A DNA stretch of 64,000 bases from Flammeovirga sp. SJP92 (GCF_001583495.1 NZ_LQAQ01000060.1:1-64000), one strand, 5' to 3'. Positions 39,831 to 48,905 are shown, counted from the stretch's first letter. Notes: generated by a model not told the origin, from the sequence alone. Made by a program: numbers and translations.

Positions 39831-40958
39831 ATGCTTCAAGCGTTAGTTATGCTTATAGCTCCGATCATTTTGACATGGGGAGCTAAGAAATTTACATGGA
39901 TTGAAAACATTGGAACTGTAATCATTGCTTATGCCTTGGGAATTTTTCTAGGCAACACTTTTTATACAATTGACACAGAAGTTTCTAAAACAGTGGTGGA
40001 TGTTGCTGTGCCTCTGTCTATTGGATTAATGCTTTTATCTTCCAATATGAAGCAATGGGCAACACAAGCAAAGTCTACGATTTTGTCTTTTTTCTGTAAT
40101 TTATTTGGTGTCACAATTGGTGCTACAATAGCTTTTCTTGTCTTTACAGGAACATTGGAAAGTGCCCATTATTTAAGTGGAATGTCGGTTGGACTGTATA
40201 CTGGTGGTACGCCAAACATGTCAGCGATCGGTCTTGCCTTAGAGGTCAACGATGAGGCTTTTGTGTTGATGAATACTGCAGATATGATATTGGGTGGAAT
40301 ATGGATGATATTTTTGATGACCATTGCTAAAAAATTATTTGGTTTTGTTTTGCCTGAATATGATGAAAAAAATGCAATCAATACAGATCTCAATAAGATC
40401 CCCGCACTTCAAGGTCCTTCATTCAAAAATATCTTGTCAAGTATTGGTATTGTTGTATTGATTCTTGGTTTCTGTGTAGGAACTTCTCTCCTAATTTGGG
40501 GCAAGATGGATGAAATTTATATTATTCTTGGTGTCACTTCATTGGCCATTGGTGCTTCTTTCAACTCAAAAGTGAGAAATATAAAAGGAAGCTTCTTAGT
40601 AGGAGAATATTTTGTTCTGCTGTTCTGCATCGGTTTGGGAAGTCTATCCAATTTCGAGAAGTTACTAGCAGATGGTACTTTATATATCGGTTTTGTTGCC
40701 ATCGTCATGTTCACAGGTGTTGTTGTTCATCTTTTATTAGCAAAATATTTTAAAATTGATGTAGACACATTTATTATCACCTCAACAGCCTGCCTGTACG
40801 GACCTGCATTTGTTGGTCCTGTATCGAAAGCCATTAATAATAAGAAAGTTATACTCTCTGGAATGGCCGCTGGAACGCTCGGATATGCCATTGCAAATTA
40901 CTGGGGTATCATTCTTGGCAAGCTCCTTTTGATTTCAACTTATTTCTTAGTTGGGTAA
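39831..40958 (+). CDS. DUF819 family integral membrane protein
   Basis: This 375-residue, very hydrophobic protein has about ten to eleven transmembrane helices. The motif MSVGLYTGGTPNMSAIGLAL (about 117-136) and the later ACLYGPAFVGPVSKAI are typical of the DUF819/YjcL family. These are uncharacterised inner-membrane proteins suspected to be transporters. The gene has its own promoter candidate and ends 86 bp before the nitroreductase gene, which has a separate promoter candidate. The substrate is unknown. Confidence 0.88.
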   Translation: MLQALVMLIAPIILTWGAKKFTWIENIGTVIIAYALGIFLGNTFYTIDTEVSKTVVDVAVPLSIGLMLLSSNMKQWATQAKSTILSFFCNLFGVTIGATIAFLVFTGTLESAHYLSGMSVGLYTGGTPNMSAIGLALEVNDEAFVLMNTADMILGGIWMIFLMTIAKKLFGFVLPEYDEKNAINTDLNKIPALQGPSFKNILSSIGIVVLILGFCVGTSLLIWGKMDEIYIILGVTSLAIGASFNSKVRNIKGSFLVGEYFVLLFCIGLGSLSNFEKLLADGTLYIGFVAIVMFTGVVVHLLLAKYFKIDVDTFIITSTACLYGPAFVGPVSKAINNKKVILSGMAAGTLGYAIANYWGIILGKLLLISTYFLVG

Positions 40959-40973
40959 AATATTGTAAAAACA

Positions 40974-41005
40974 TTTGACGTTTAAACAAATATTGGTTTA
41001 CTTTG
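40974..41005 (+). promoter_or_regulatory. Candidate promoter of the nitroreductase gene
   Basis: TTTG (40974-40977), 20 bp, then TTACTTTG (40998-41005), one mismatch to TAnnTTTG, with start codon 39 bp later. The -7 surroundings resemble those upstream of the DUF819 gene. Confidence 0.5.
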
Positions 41006-41044
41006 AGACGTATTTAATCACTCAATCAAAATAAATCAATTCTT

Positions 41045-41674
41045 ATGAACATTATCGAGAGCCTAAACTGGCGTTACGCAACGAAAAAATTTGACGCATC
41101 AAAAAAAATAGATGAAGCAACAGTTCAAACAATTCTAGAAGCAGGTAATCTTTCTGCATCATCTTATGGTTTACAGCCATGGAAAATTGTTGTTGTAAAA
41201 AATCCTGAATTACGTGAAGCAATTGTACCTCACGCATGGGGACAAAAGCAGGTAGCGGATGCATCGCACCTTATTATTATTGCTCGCACTGCAGATCTTA
41301 CTGTAGAAGACGTAGAAGCATTTATCCAAAATGTTTCTGCAACTAGAGGTATTCCTGCAGAGGCTCTAGGTGAATACAAAGGTATGATGGTAAACACTGT
41401 CTCTAACTTATCTGCAGAAGACAAAGATACTTGGGTCGCAAAGCAAGCTTACATTGTGTTAGGCAACTTACTTACTGCTTGTGCTCAACTTCAAATTGAC
41501 AGTACACCAATGGAAGGTTTTGTTCCTGCTGAAGTAGACAAGGTATTAGGTCTTGACAAATTAGGTTTGAAAAGTACAGTGTTGCTTCCAATTGGTTACA
41601 GAGCCGAAGATGACGATTACCAACATCTTGCTAAGGTTAGAAAACCAATGGACGAAGCAATTGTCACATTATAA
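41045..41674 (+). CDS. Nitroreductase family NAD(P)H-dependent flavoprotein
   Basis: This 209-residue FMN enzyme is of the NfsB/YdjA-like class. The N-terminal RYATKKFDASKKI (about 9-21) and the helix SASSYGLQPWKIVVV bind FMN phosphate and ring. GLKSTVLLPIGYRAEDDDY near the C-terminus is the second FMN loop. Such enzymes reduce quinones or nitroaromatics with NAD(P)H; the physiological substrate is not evident. It is cytosolic, with its own promoter candidate and terminator. Confidence 0.93.
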   Translation: MNIIESLNWRYATKKFDASKKIDEATVQTILEAGNLSASSYGLQPWKIVVVKNPELREAIVPHAWGQKQVADASHLIIIARTADLTVEDVEAFIQNVSATRGIPAEALGEYKGMMVNTVSNLSAEDKDTWVAKQAYIVLGNLLTACAQLQIDSTPMEGFVPAEVDKVLGLDKLGLKSTVLLPIGYRAEDDDYQHLAKVRKPMDEAIVTL

Positions 41675-41716
41675 TATTGGACTGTTTTTTTATTCCAACA
41701 GTATAAAAAAAGAGTC

Positions 41717-41753
41717 AAACCTCTTGTTTCCTTTGGAGATAAGAGGTTTTTTT
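41717..41753 (+). terminator. Terminator of the nitroreductase gene
   Basis: A stem AAACCTCTT / AAGAGGTTT (41717-41725, 41741-41749) is followed by TTTTTT. Confidence 0.75.
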
Positions 41754-41756
41754 CAC

Positions 41757-41788
41757 AAAAAAGCCCACAGATCAACTGCAGGCTTTTT
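41757..41788 (-). terminator. Terminator of the gamma-glutamyl operon
   Basis: On the minus strand AAAAAGCC pairs with GGCTTTTT, with an inner CAG / CTG stem, ending in a T run 17 bp after the last operon gene. Confidence 0.75.
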
Positions 41789-41804
41789 ATGAAAAGTAAA
41801 TCAA

Positions 41805-42992
41805 CTACCCTTCAATCATATTTGTAATAATGATCGGATTGTTCTCCAAGGTTCTATGCACAGGACATTTATTAGCAATTTCCATCAAACGCTTTTTCTG
41901 AGCTTCAGTAAGATCACCTTTTATCTGTATATTTCTGTACAGTTTATCCAGCTTAGCGGTACGCTTGTTCGTATTTTCAGCATCTTTGAGATATTCATTT
42001 TCATGATTCAAATGCACCGTCACTTCCTCTAAAGGAATTTTTTTGTGATCTGCATACATTCTTAAAGTCATGGCTGTACATGCTCCCAAACCTGCTAATA
42101 CAAATTGATAAGGATTGGGCCCTAAATCTTTTCCTCCATCTTCAATAGGCTCATCAGCTATTTGATGGTGAATACCTGCTTTTACCTCAGTCACATATTT
42201 TGTCGTACCAATTCTCACAGCCGTTTGATGTTGAGTTTCCAAAGGGTCTTCCGGTTCCATTTGCACGTATCTTTCCGACCAAGTGGCTATATTATTTCCA
42301 ACATAATAACCATTTTGAGGGTTTGACAAAAAGTGATTGGCATAGTCTAATGAAATGAAACTTTTAGGGTGGAAAGCATTACTATAGATCTTTTCAGCAT
42401 TAGTAATATCTACAATTTCATCATGTGGCGAATGGAAAATAAGTAATGGAATTCTTGTTTTGTGGATGACCTCTTTAATGTTTTGATGTGTTATTTCATT
42501 AAAGAAATCTGCTGTTACTTTAAAATAATTATCTCCTAAAGTCACATCATACAAGCTTGTATCTTCTTTATTAGGAGTACACAGTTTTTGGATATGACTT
42601 GATTTAATAACAGCACTGATGGTTACCACTGCTTCAATACTTGCTACTCGATTTGCAGAAACAATACATGCCGCACCGGCAAGAGAATGTCCTATCAAAA
42701 TTTGTGGAGAACGAAGATGCTCAGCCATATACTCTGTGAGAGCCAGAATATCTTCGTGGTCTGCATAGTATTCATTCTGATGAGAAATCCCTGTAAAGTC
42801 AAGCGTCACCACTGATACTCCCTTTTGATTCAGCCCTCTTTTGATACTGTCAATAACAGAAGTGTCATCCATTCCGCTAAAACAATGAGCAAATAAGGCA
42901 TATGCATGTGTCACCTGATCTGCTGGATCACAAATTTCAGCCTCTATTTCAATTCCTTTCTTATTCTTAAATGTGATTTTTTCTGAAGACAT
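41805..42992 (-). CDS. Alpha/beta-hydrolase and OsmC domain fusion
   Basis: This 395-residue cytosolic protein has two domains. Residues about 1-255 form an alpha/beta hydrolase with the nucleophile elbow IGHSLAGAA (Ser103) and a plausible acid/His near PHDEIVDI and YANHFLSNP. Residues about 265-395 form an OsmC/Ohr domain with its two redox Cys in GLGACTAMTL and ANKCPVHRTL. OsmC proteins reduce organic peroxides through this Cys pair. The fusion is a known architecture in bacteria, but its physiological substrate is unsettled. The start lies 12 bp after the aldehyde dehydrogenase stop, so it is the last gene of the five-gene operon. It may protect against reactive by-products or hydrolyse an ester; both are inference. 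Confidence 0.9.
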   Translation of the reverse strand: MSSEKITFKNKKGIEIEAEICDPADQVTHAYALFAHCFSGMDDTSVIDSIKRGLNQKGVSVVTLDFTGISHQNEYYADHEDILALTEYMAEHLRSPQILIGHSLAGAACIVSANRVASIEAVVTISAVIKSSHIQKLCTPNKEDTSLYDVTLGDNYFKVTADFFNEITHQNIKEVIHKTRIPLLIFHSPHDEIVDITNAEKIYSNAFHPKSFISLDYANHFLSNPQNGYYVGNNIATWSERYVQMEPEDPLETQHQTAVRIGTTKYVTEVKAGIHHQIADEPIEDGGKDLGPNPYQFVLAGLGACTAMTLRMYADHKKIPLEEVTVHLNHENEYLKDAENTNKRTAKLDKLYRNIQIKGDLTEAQKKRLMEIANKCPVHRTLENNPIIITNMIEG

Positions 42993-43004
42993 GATTTATT
43001 GATT

Positions 43005-44375
43005 TTATACTTCTCTCCAATGATATGCTTTAGGTTGTGTGAAAGCTCTGATTCCCTGGGAAGAAAGAGTGGTTCCTACTCCGGATTTATTTCTTCCTGA
43101 CCAAGGTACATTTGGACTTACTCTATCACAACAATTCCAATACACAGTGCCCGTATTCATAATTTTCAATACTTGCTCAGCTCTTGCCTGATCTGTTGAA
43201 AAAACAGCGGAAGTAAGTCCATATTCAGTATCTTTCATTAATTCAATGGCCTCTTCATCATTTTTCACTTTTTGAATTCCAATGATAGGCCCAAATGATT
43301 CTTCTTTCATCACCAGCATTTCATGATTAACTTCTATCAGAATAGTTGGTGCGAAAAAGTTTCCTTTCCCTGCTAATTCATCTCCACCCAATAGCAATTT
43401 AGCTCCTTTTGAGATAGCATCATCGACCTGATTTCTTAATAAATTTAATTGCCCTTTACGAGTCAAAGGACCAATAAAAGTATTTTCTGATTCAGGGTCC
43501 CCTATTACATACCCTTCCACTTCTTCTAAAAAGAATTTAATAAAATCATTATAAATATTTTCATGAACATAAATACGCTCCACTGCACAACAACTTTGTC
43601 CATTATTATAAAATGCACCTTCAGCGGCATTGACTGCGGCAACTTTCACATCCTTCACGTCATCCATGACATAAAGTGGGTCTTTTCCTCCTAGCTCCAA
43701 TTGTACAGGAACCATTTTAGGTGCTACTTCTTTCAGAATATGAAGACCCGTTGGATATGAGCCTGTGAAAAAATAGCCATCAAAAGCCACCTCCAACATG
43801 GCTTGCCCCGTAGATCCATCCCCTACAATACATTGAAATACATTTTCAGGAACACCAGCCTCGTATAACAAATCAGCAAAAGCTAAACCCGTTAAAGTTG
43901 CAAATTCTGAAGGCTTGTAAGCAACGGAATTCCCTGCCACCAATGCATATAAAAATACATTATAACCTACATTATAAGGAAAATTCCAAGCTGAAATATT
44001 GGCCACAACTCCTAAAGGTTCATGTATTATTTTCTCATAGGTGCCTTCCAAACCTTCAATCACATTATCGGCTAACCATTTTTCAGCATTTTGTTTTAAA
44101 TGTTCAATCCGATTATTAGCACCCCTTATTTCATTGTAGGACTGCTGTATAGGCTTGCCTGTTTCTGAAGTTAAAACCTTGGCTAAATTGTCAATATTAC
44201 TTTGTACCAATGCTCCAAATTTTACAATGCAATTCAAACGTTCTGCTACTGTTTTCTGAGACCAAAGTAATTGTCCATGACGTAGTTTATTTAATTTATC
44301 TAGAATGGTTTGAGAAGAATCTTCTTCTACGGATTTCAAAAGCTGTTCATTGGAAGGATTGTAGATATTCATCAT
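43005..44375 (-). CDS. Aldehyde dehydrogenase (NAD(P)+-dependent)
   Basis: This 456-residue ALDH-superfamily protein has the cofactor signature VVANISAWNFPYNVGY, the general-base Glu in LELGGKDP and the catalytic Cys in NNGQSCCAVER. KPSEFA is the cofactor-binding Lys segment. In this operon it follows the PuuD-like hydrolase (7 bp gap), and an alcohol dehydrogenase lies two genes upstream. A likely role is to oxidise a gamma-glutamyl aminoaldehyde to the acid, as PuuC does in putrescine breakdown. Substrate assignment is inference. It is cytosolic. Confidence 0.93.
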   Translation of the reverse strand: MMNIYNPSNEQLLKSVEEDSSQTILDKLNKLRHGQLLWSQKTVAERLNCIVKFGALVQSNIDNLAKVLTSETGKPIQQSYNEIRGANNRIEHLKQNAEKWLADNVIEGLEGTYEKIIHEPLGVVANISAWNFPYNVGYNVFLYALVAGNSVAYKPSEFATLTGLAFADLLYEAGVPENVFQCIVGDGSTGQAMLEVAFDGYFFTGSYPTGLHILKEVAPKMVPVQLELGGKDPLYVMDDVKDVKVAAVNAAEGAFYNNGQSCCAVERIYVHENIYNDFIKFFLEEVEGYVIGDPESENTFIGPLTRKGQLNLLRNQVDDAISKGAKLLLGGDELAGKGNFFAPTILIEVNHEMLVMKEESFGPIIGIQKVKNDEEAIELMKDTEYGLTSAVFSTDQARAEQVLKIMNTGTVYWNCCDRVSPNVPWSGRNKSGVGTTLSSQGIRAFTQPKAYHWREV

Positions 44376-44382
44376 TCAATAT

Positions 44383-45129
44383 TTAAACATGACTTAAAAA
44401 AGTATCTATGATTGGTTTAGAATCTATTATTTCGTTTTGTAAAGTAGGTGTAAATTCAGGATGCCACTGCACCCCCATCACTTTACCAGGTTTCTCTTTT
44501 TTGTAACCGAAGGCCTCTATTAATCCATCATCAGAAGTAGCCCAAATTTCTAGGTCTTTTCCTAAGTCTTTGATTGCTTGATGATGCACAGTGTTTACAT
44601 AGGGATGCTTGTGATCTGCATATAATTCACTGAAAAAAGTATTCTCATTAATGAGTAAAGGATGCTTGATACTGTCGTACTTCTGTGCATCTCTATGATG
44701 GTTAACATCTTCTCTCTGTGATTTTGTATCCTGATAAAGTGTTCCTCCAAAATAAACATTCATCAACTGAAAACCTCTACACACTCCCAAAAGTGGTTTC
44801 CCATTTTTGATGGTATAATCAATAATTTTCAGTTCGTACTCATCTCTGTACCGATCACCTTTCCAAGGACCAATAGGTGTTTCTCCATATGTTTCAGGTG
44901 CTATATCTACTCCTCCTTGTAGAATTACTCCATGAAGCTCTTCTAAAATAGGATAAAGTCTATCGTCTGAGATATCTGGAAGTAAAATGGGTAAAACACC
45001 ATGCTGTGCTACATAATCCATCATATCATTTTCTATATAAGTCAACGATTTTGGACCATAAACGGCACGTTCAACATCGGGATACATAAAACTGGGTGTA
45101 ATTCCTATATTTATCATTCTATAATGCAC
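44383..45129 (-). CDS. Gamma-glutamyl hydrolase, PuuD-like class-I amidotransferase family
   Basis: This 248-residue member of peptidase family C26 has the nucleophile Cys in LLGVCRGFQLMN and the His in MGVQWHPEFTP. HGVILQGGVDIAPETYGE is a typical N-terminal segment. PuuD removes gamma-glutamyl groups from gamma-glutamyl-GABA. Its start overlaps the iron alcohol dehydrogenase gene by 11 bp, which indicates translational coupling. In this operon it would release glutamate and an amino acid at the end of the pathway. It is cytosolic with no signal peptide. Confidence 0.9.
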   Translation of the reverse strand: MHYRMINIGITPSFMYPDVERAVYGPKSLTYIENDMMDYVAQHGVLPILLPDISDDRLYPILEELHGVILQGGVDIAPETYGETPIGPWKGDRYRDEYELKIIDYTIKNGKPLLGVCRGFQLMNVYFGGTLYQDTKSQREDVNHHRDAQKYDSIKHPLLINENTFFSELYADHKHPYVNTVHHQAIKDLGKDLEIWATSDDGLIEAFGYKKEKPGKVMGVQWHPEFTPTLQNEIIDSKPIIDTFLSHV

Positions 45130-46270
45130 TAGTGTAAATGGAGATAAAGTCTTCTTCGGTGGCCACCTTCGGATTGAATGGCAATGTAAAATCTTTCACC
45201 GCCAATGATGCCAAAGGTTTTATATGTTCTTCCTTCACTCCTATCTCCGATAGTTGATTGGGCATTCCAATCTGTTCATTCATCACCTCAATATGATCCA
45301 CCAAGTTTTTACCTTGGTTGCTACCCAAATTCATATTGTATGCCATGATATTGTACTTTTCTTCAAAGCCCTGATAATTGAATTTCAGGCCAAAAGGCAA
45401 ACAGATTGCATTTGCTAATCCATGGTGCGTATCCAGCAAACTGGAAAGTGGATGAGCTAAACTATGGACAATTCCTAAACCTTTCTGAAACGCTACAGCA
45501 CCCATCAACGACCCCATCATCATTTTGGAACGGGAAAACATATCTGGCTCATTCGTGGCTTGAATGATTGATGTGGCAATCAGTTTCATTCCCTGAATGG
45601 CAATACCATCACACATAGGGTTGAAACCTTTGGAAAGGTATGCTTCCATATTGTGCGTTAACGCATCCATTCCTGTAGCAGCGGTAACAAAAGGAGGCAA
45701 GTCCAATGTGAGCATAGGATCTGCGAAAACAATTTTAGCCAAAAGTTTAGGAGAAAAAAGAATCTTCTTTTGTTTGGTGACATCATCCGAAATAATGGCA
45801 CTTCTACCCACTTCACTGCCTGTTCCAGATGTTGTTGGAATGGTAATAAAATGCGGTACTTCTTCTGTGACATATTTGTCGCCACCTATGAGGTCATCAT
45901 AATCAAATAAGTCTCTGTGGTGATTAATTCTTAAAGCAATGGCTCTCGCTACGTCCATAGCCACTCCACCACCAAGACCAATGATTGAATCACATTCATT
46001 TTCTTTATAAAAATCACCTCCTCTGATCACATCTGATTTCACAGGGTTTTTCTGCATTTCAGAATATACCGCTGGAGACAATTCTTGCTGTTCTAATTTC
46101 TGAACGATTTCTTTGAAAAAAGTCAACTCAACCACCGTCCCATCTGTGACAATCAAGGGACGTCTCAAATTATTTGTTTTTAGGTAATCGCCTAATTCGT
46201 TGACTACCCCTACACCAAAACGAATGGTTGTAGGGAAATTGTAAGTGTAAGTTTGATGTATATCGAGCAT
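45119..46270 (-). CDS. Iron-containing alcohol dehydrogenase
   Basis: The 383-residue group III dehydrogenase has the NAD(P) signature GLGGGVAMDVARAIAL and PTTSGTGSEVGRSAI. The metal ligands have the usual spacing: Asp and His in GMDALTHNMEAY, then His residues in HSLAHPLSS and THHGLANAICLPF. It begins 2 bp after the ligase gene stop and overlaps the PuuD-like gene. The classical Puu pathway uses a flavin oxidase (PuuB) at this step on gamma-glutamylputrescine. An alcohol dehydrogenase here suggests the ligase product carries a hydroxyl group. It is cytosolic and iron-dependent; a reductase role in the opposite direction cannot be excluded. Confidence 0.93.
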   Translation of the reverse strand: MLDIHQTYTYNFPTTIRFGVGVVNELGDYLKTNNLRRPLIVTDGTVVELTFFKEIVQKLEQQELSPAVYSEMQKNPVKSDVIRGGDFYKENECDSIIGLGGGVAMDVARAIALRINHHRDLFDYDDLIGGDKYVTEEVPHFITIPTTSGTGSEVGRSAIISDDVTKQKKILFSPKLLAKIVFADPMLTLDLPPFVTAATGMDALTHNMEAYLSKGFNPMCDGIAIQGMKLIATSIIQATNEPDMFSRSKMMMGSLMGAVAFQKGLGIVHSLAHPLSSLLDTHHGLANAICLPFGLKFNYQGFEEKYNIMAYNMNLGSNQGKNLVDHIEVMNEQIGMPNQLSEIGVKEEHIKPLASLAVKDFTLPFNPKVATEEDFISIYTSAL

Positions 46271-46272
46271 AG

Positions 46273-47631
46273 TTAAATAATTTCAAAATAACGTTTAGTT
46301 TCCCAATCAGTCACTTCTTTCATAAACTGTCTCCATTCCCACTCTCGTGACCTAGTAAAGTGATCTATAAATTCCTCCCCAAAAAGTTCTACCATCAAAG
46401 AAGATCCTTTCATTTTCTGCGTTGCTTCCCATAAATTGGAGGGCAATGTGCCGTTTGCTAAATCCTCGTAACCATTGCCTATTGTCTTTGGGGTTTCCAG
46501 CTTCATGTTTTGTTCTATTCCATAAAGCCCACTTGCCAAGCAAGCGGCCATTGCCAAATATGGATTTACATCTGAACCGACTACTCTTGTTTCTAATCGA
46601 CAAGACTTTTCACCATGTGGCAAGGCTCTGAGTGCTGTTGTTCTATTATCTATTGCCCAAGTCAATGTAGTAGGTGCCCAAGCCCCTTCCACCAATCTTT
46701 TGTAACTATTAATAGTTGGTGCCAACATTGGCAACATAAAAGGTAGACAATGCAACTGACCCGCTATATAGCTTTTCATAGTATCACTGATATGATCTTC
46801 TGCTTTGGCCTCATAGAAAAGATTTTTTTGCTTTGAAGCATCCCATAAACTTTGATGTATATGTCCACTACAACCCGGTAAAACACTATTTTGTTTCGCC
46901 ATAAAACTGGCAATTATACCGTGTTTGTAGCCAATCTCCTTTACTCCGGTTTTGAAAAGCGTTGCCCTGTCTGCCGCCTCTACAATTTCACTGTATTGTA
47001 TTGCCGCTTCATATACTCCAGGTCCCGTTTCGGTATGAAGTCCTTCCAATGGTACTTTGAAACTTTCCAACATATCAAACAAATCATGAAAGAATTGGCT
47101 GTTTTCTGAAGCCCTTAGTATAGAATAACCGAACATTCCTTCAGTTAAAGGCTGAATATTCTGAAAGCCTTTTTGATAAAGCTCTTCTGATTTTTGTCGA
47201 AAATTGAACCATTCAAACTCCTGAGAGAAAAAGGGCGTAAATCCTAAATTATGTGCTTTTTCCTGCACTCTTTTTAATAATGCTCTTGGACCTACGGTTT
47301 CATCATCTTTATTTTCTCTGCTGAAATCAGCCAGGAAAAAGGGCAAATCTTCTTCCCATGGAATCTGTCTGAAGGTAGCCACATCAATTCTTGCGGGTGC
47401 ATCAGGGTATCCTGTGTGCCATCCCGTCACTTTAGCGTTATCATAAGATTCATCAGCCATGTCCCAGCCAAAAACAACATCGCAAAAACCGAAGCCTGTT
47501 TTTAATGCTGCTATAAATTTATTGATGTGCATAAATTTACCTCTAAGCACACCATCTATATCTACAATGGCTACTTTTACTTTTGAGTGTCTACTGTCTT
47601 CTAAGAGATCAATTACTTCTTGTTTGGTCAT
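46273..47631 (-). CDS. Glutamine-synthetase-family gamma-glutamyl-amine ligase (PuuA-like)
   Basis: The 452-residue protein has the GS catalytic barrel: TETGPGVYEAAI (glutamate/metal site), SGHIHQSLW (ammonia/ATP region), TLTWAIDNRTTALRALP and CRLETRVVGSDVNPYLA (ATP and glutamate phosphate). The N-terminus (VKVAIVDIDGVLRGKFM) is like PuuA and other gamma-glutamyl amine ligases rather than the true assimilatory GS types. The family joins glutamate to an amine at the expense of ATP. As the first gene of the operon it would prime the amine substrate. Which amine is used is not visible; ethanolamine or another amino alcohol fits the downstream dehydrogenase best, while putrescine remains possible. 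Confidence 0.9.
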   Translation of the reverse strand: MTKQEVIDLLEDSRHSKVKVAIVDIDGVLRGKFMHINKFIAALKTGFGFCDVVFGWDMADESYDNAKVTGWHTGYPDAPARIDVATFRQIPWEEDLPFFLADFSRENKDDETVGPRALLKRVQEKAHNLGFTPFFSQEFEWFNFRQKSEELYQKGFQNIQPLTEGMFGYSILRASENSQFFHDLFDMLESFKVPLEGLHTETGPGVYEAAIQYSEIVEAADRATLFKTGVKEIGYKHGIIASFMAKQNSVLPGCSGHIHQSLWDASKQKNLFYEAKAEDHISDTMKSYIAGQLHCLPFMLPMLAPTINSYKRLVEGAWAPTTLTWAIDNRTTALRALPHGEKSCRLETRVVGSDVNPYLAMAACLASGLYGIEQNMKLETPKTIGNGYEDLANGTLPSNLWEATQKMKGSSLMVELFGEEFIDHFTRSREWEWRQFMKEVTDWETKRYFEII

Positions 47632-47837
47632 AAGTATTAGTCTGAGGGAAAAAAGTTTACTTTATGTGTAAAATAAAATAGTAGCAAAAGGCCGTATTAT
47701 AACCTTTTATTAATGCCCAATAGAAGAGAATATCTATCTGAAATTTTATTTTATAGAAAATAGGTGTAAATAATATTCAAGTTTACTGGGTGTTACTGTT
47801 AACAAAATAGTTGATTTTGAGGAAAAAAAGAAGAGGT

Positions 47838-47867
47838 CAAAAAAAAAGCTCACAAAAACTGTGAGCT
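47838..47867 (-). terminator. Terminator of the tetR-ahpD-like operon
   Basis: On the minus strand AGCTCAC / GTGAGCT (7-base loop) is followed by TTTTTTTTT, 40 bp after the AhpD-like gene. Confidence 0.85.
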
Positions 47868-47906
47868 CATCATAATTATATCATTAAAATAGAAGCAGAA
47901 TACCTC

Positions 47907-48263
47907 CTATTCTTGATTTTCTTTTTCTTCAAAAAGAGCATCCAAATATTCCATGGCTCTTCTTAAATGCGGAATTACAATGGTACCTCCAACAACGTTG
48001 GCAACACCCATGCCTTCTACAATCTGCATTTTAGAATAACCAAGCTCTACACATTTTTCTAAGTGGTACTTCACGCAATCATCGCATCTCAGCACCAAAG
48101 AAGTTGTAAGACCAATCATCTCTTTTGTCTTCTCATCCAATGCACCTTCTGTGTATGTGATCGTGTCGAGACTATAGATCCTTTTGATCACTTTGTCAGA
48201 ATTGTTGATCACTTTTTCGTTTAGAGCAGCCCTTTTGTCTCTGTATTCTTCTAAAATATTCAT
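47907..48263 (-). CDS. AhpD-like carboxymuconolactone decarboxylase family protein
   Basis: This 118-residue protein has the AhpD-type active-site motif, Cys-x2-Cys followed by His (VLRCDDCVKYHLEKC, about residues 50-64), and the helix QIVEGMGVANVVGG. AhpD-class proteins use the Cys pair as a thiol relay for peroxide or redox partners. Many small family members have no proven substrate. The start is 38 bp downstream of the tetR-type gene, with no terminator between, so they are probably cotranscribed and controlled by the operator at 48920-48935. Confidence 0.9.
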   Translation of the reverse strand: MNILEEYRDKRAALNEKVINNSDKVIKRIYSLDTITYTEGALDEKTKEMIGLTTSLVLRCDDCVKYHLEKCVELGYSKMQIVEGMGVANVVGGTIVIPHLRRAMEYLDALFEEKENQE

Positions 48264-48301
48264 ATATGTTTTATCTGTCAGTATGTTCCGTTATTTAACG
48301 T

Positions 48302-48880
48302 TTAAATAAAGCTTAGATTTAAATCAATTAGGTCTTTCATTTCCTTTTTGTCGGCATACACTCTGCGGGTGACATTAATGCCATTCCAGAAATTGATCAA
48401 ATGCCTTGATAATAGTGATGGTGGCAATGTAGATTTGATGATACCTTTTTCTTGAGCAGATTGAAGTGTTTTGATCAAAATACTTTCAAAACGTTTCAAA
48501 TAAAGTACTGCCAATTCTTTCAGCTCATCATCTTTTCCCGTAAATTCTACAATAGAGTTCCCAAGAATACATCCTTTACAATCTTCATCAAAAGAGGCGT
48601 CCACCATATCATAAAACAGTGCTTTCAAGTCTTCGATAGGCTGTGTGCTTTTTTCCAAGCTTTCTTCAAGTCGGTCCAAGCCTGTTTGCTCCATTTGATT
48701 CAAGCCTGCTTTAAAAAGTTCTTTTTTACTTTTGAAAACGTTGTAAAGGCTGCCTTTATTAAGGTTTACTTCTTTGAGAAGGTCGTTGGTGGTGGTTGCT
48801 TCGTAGCCATTTTTCCAAAATAGTGCTATTGTTTTTGAGAGCAATTCACCCTGATCAAAAATTCTGGGTCTACCTGCCAT
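48302..48880 (-). CDS. TetR/AcrR family transcriptional regulator
   Basis: The 192-residue protein has a TetR-type N-terminal HTH (about 10-55; ALFWKNGYEATTTNDLLKEV and NKGSLYNVFKSKKELF). The C-terminal ligand/dimerisation domain contains DCKGCILGN, with two Cys that could sense redox or electrophiles. It is similar in organisation to regulators of small AhpD- or oxidoreductase genes. Its promoter overlaps a perfect palindrome (see the promoter entry), so it most likely represses itself and the AhpD-like gene. Confidence 0.92.
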   Translation of the reverse strand: MAGRPRIFDQGELLSKTIALFWKNGYEATTTNDLLKEVNLNKGSLYNVFKSKKELFKAGLNQMEQTGLDRLEESLEKSTQPIEDLKALFYDMVDASFDEDCKGCILGNSIVEFTGKDDELKELAVLYLKRFESILIKTLQSAQEKGIIKSTLPPSLLSRHLINFWNGINVTRRVYADKKEMKDLIDLNLSFI

Positions 48881-48905
48881 ATAAGGAAATGAATTATTAA
48901 GAATA

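Noticed and set aside
41805-47631. Assigning the operon as classical putrescine (Puu) degradation
   Set aside because: No PuuB-type oxidase, PuuP transporter or PuuE aminotransferase is present; an iron ADH is in place of the oxidase.
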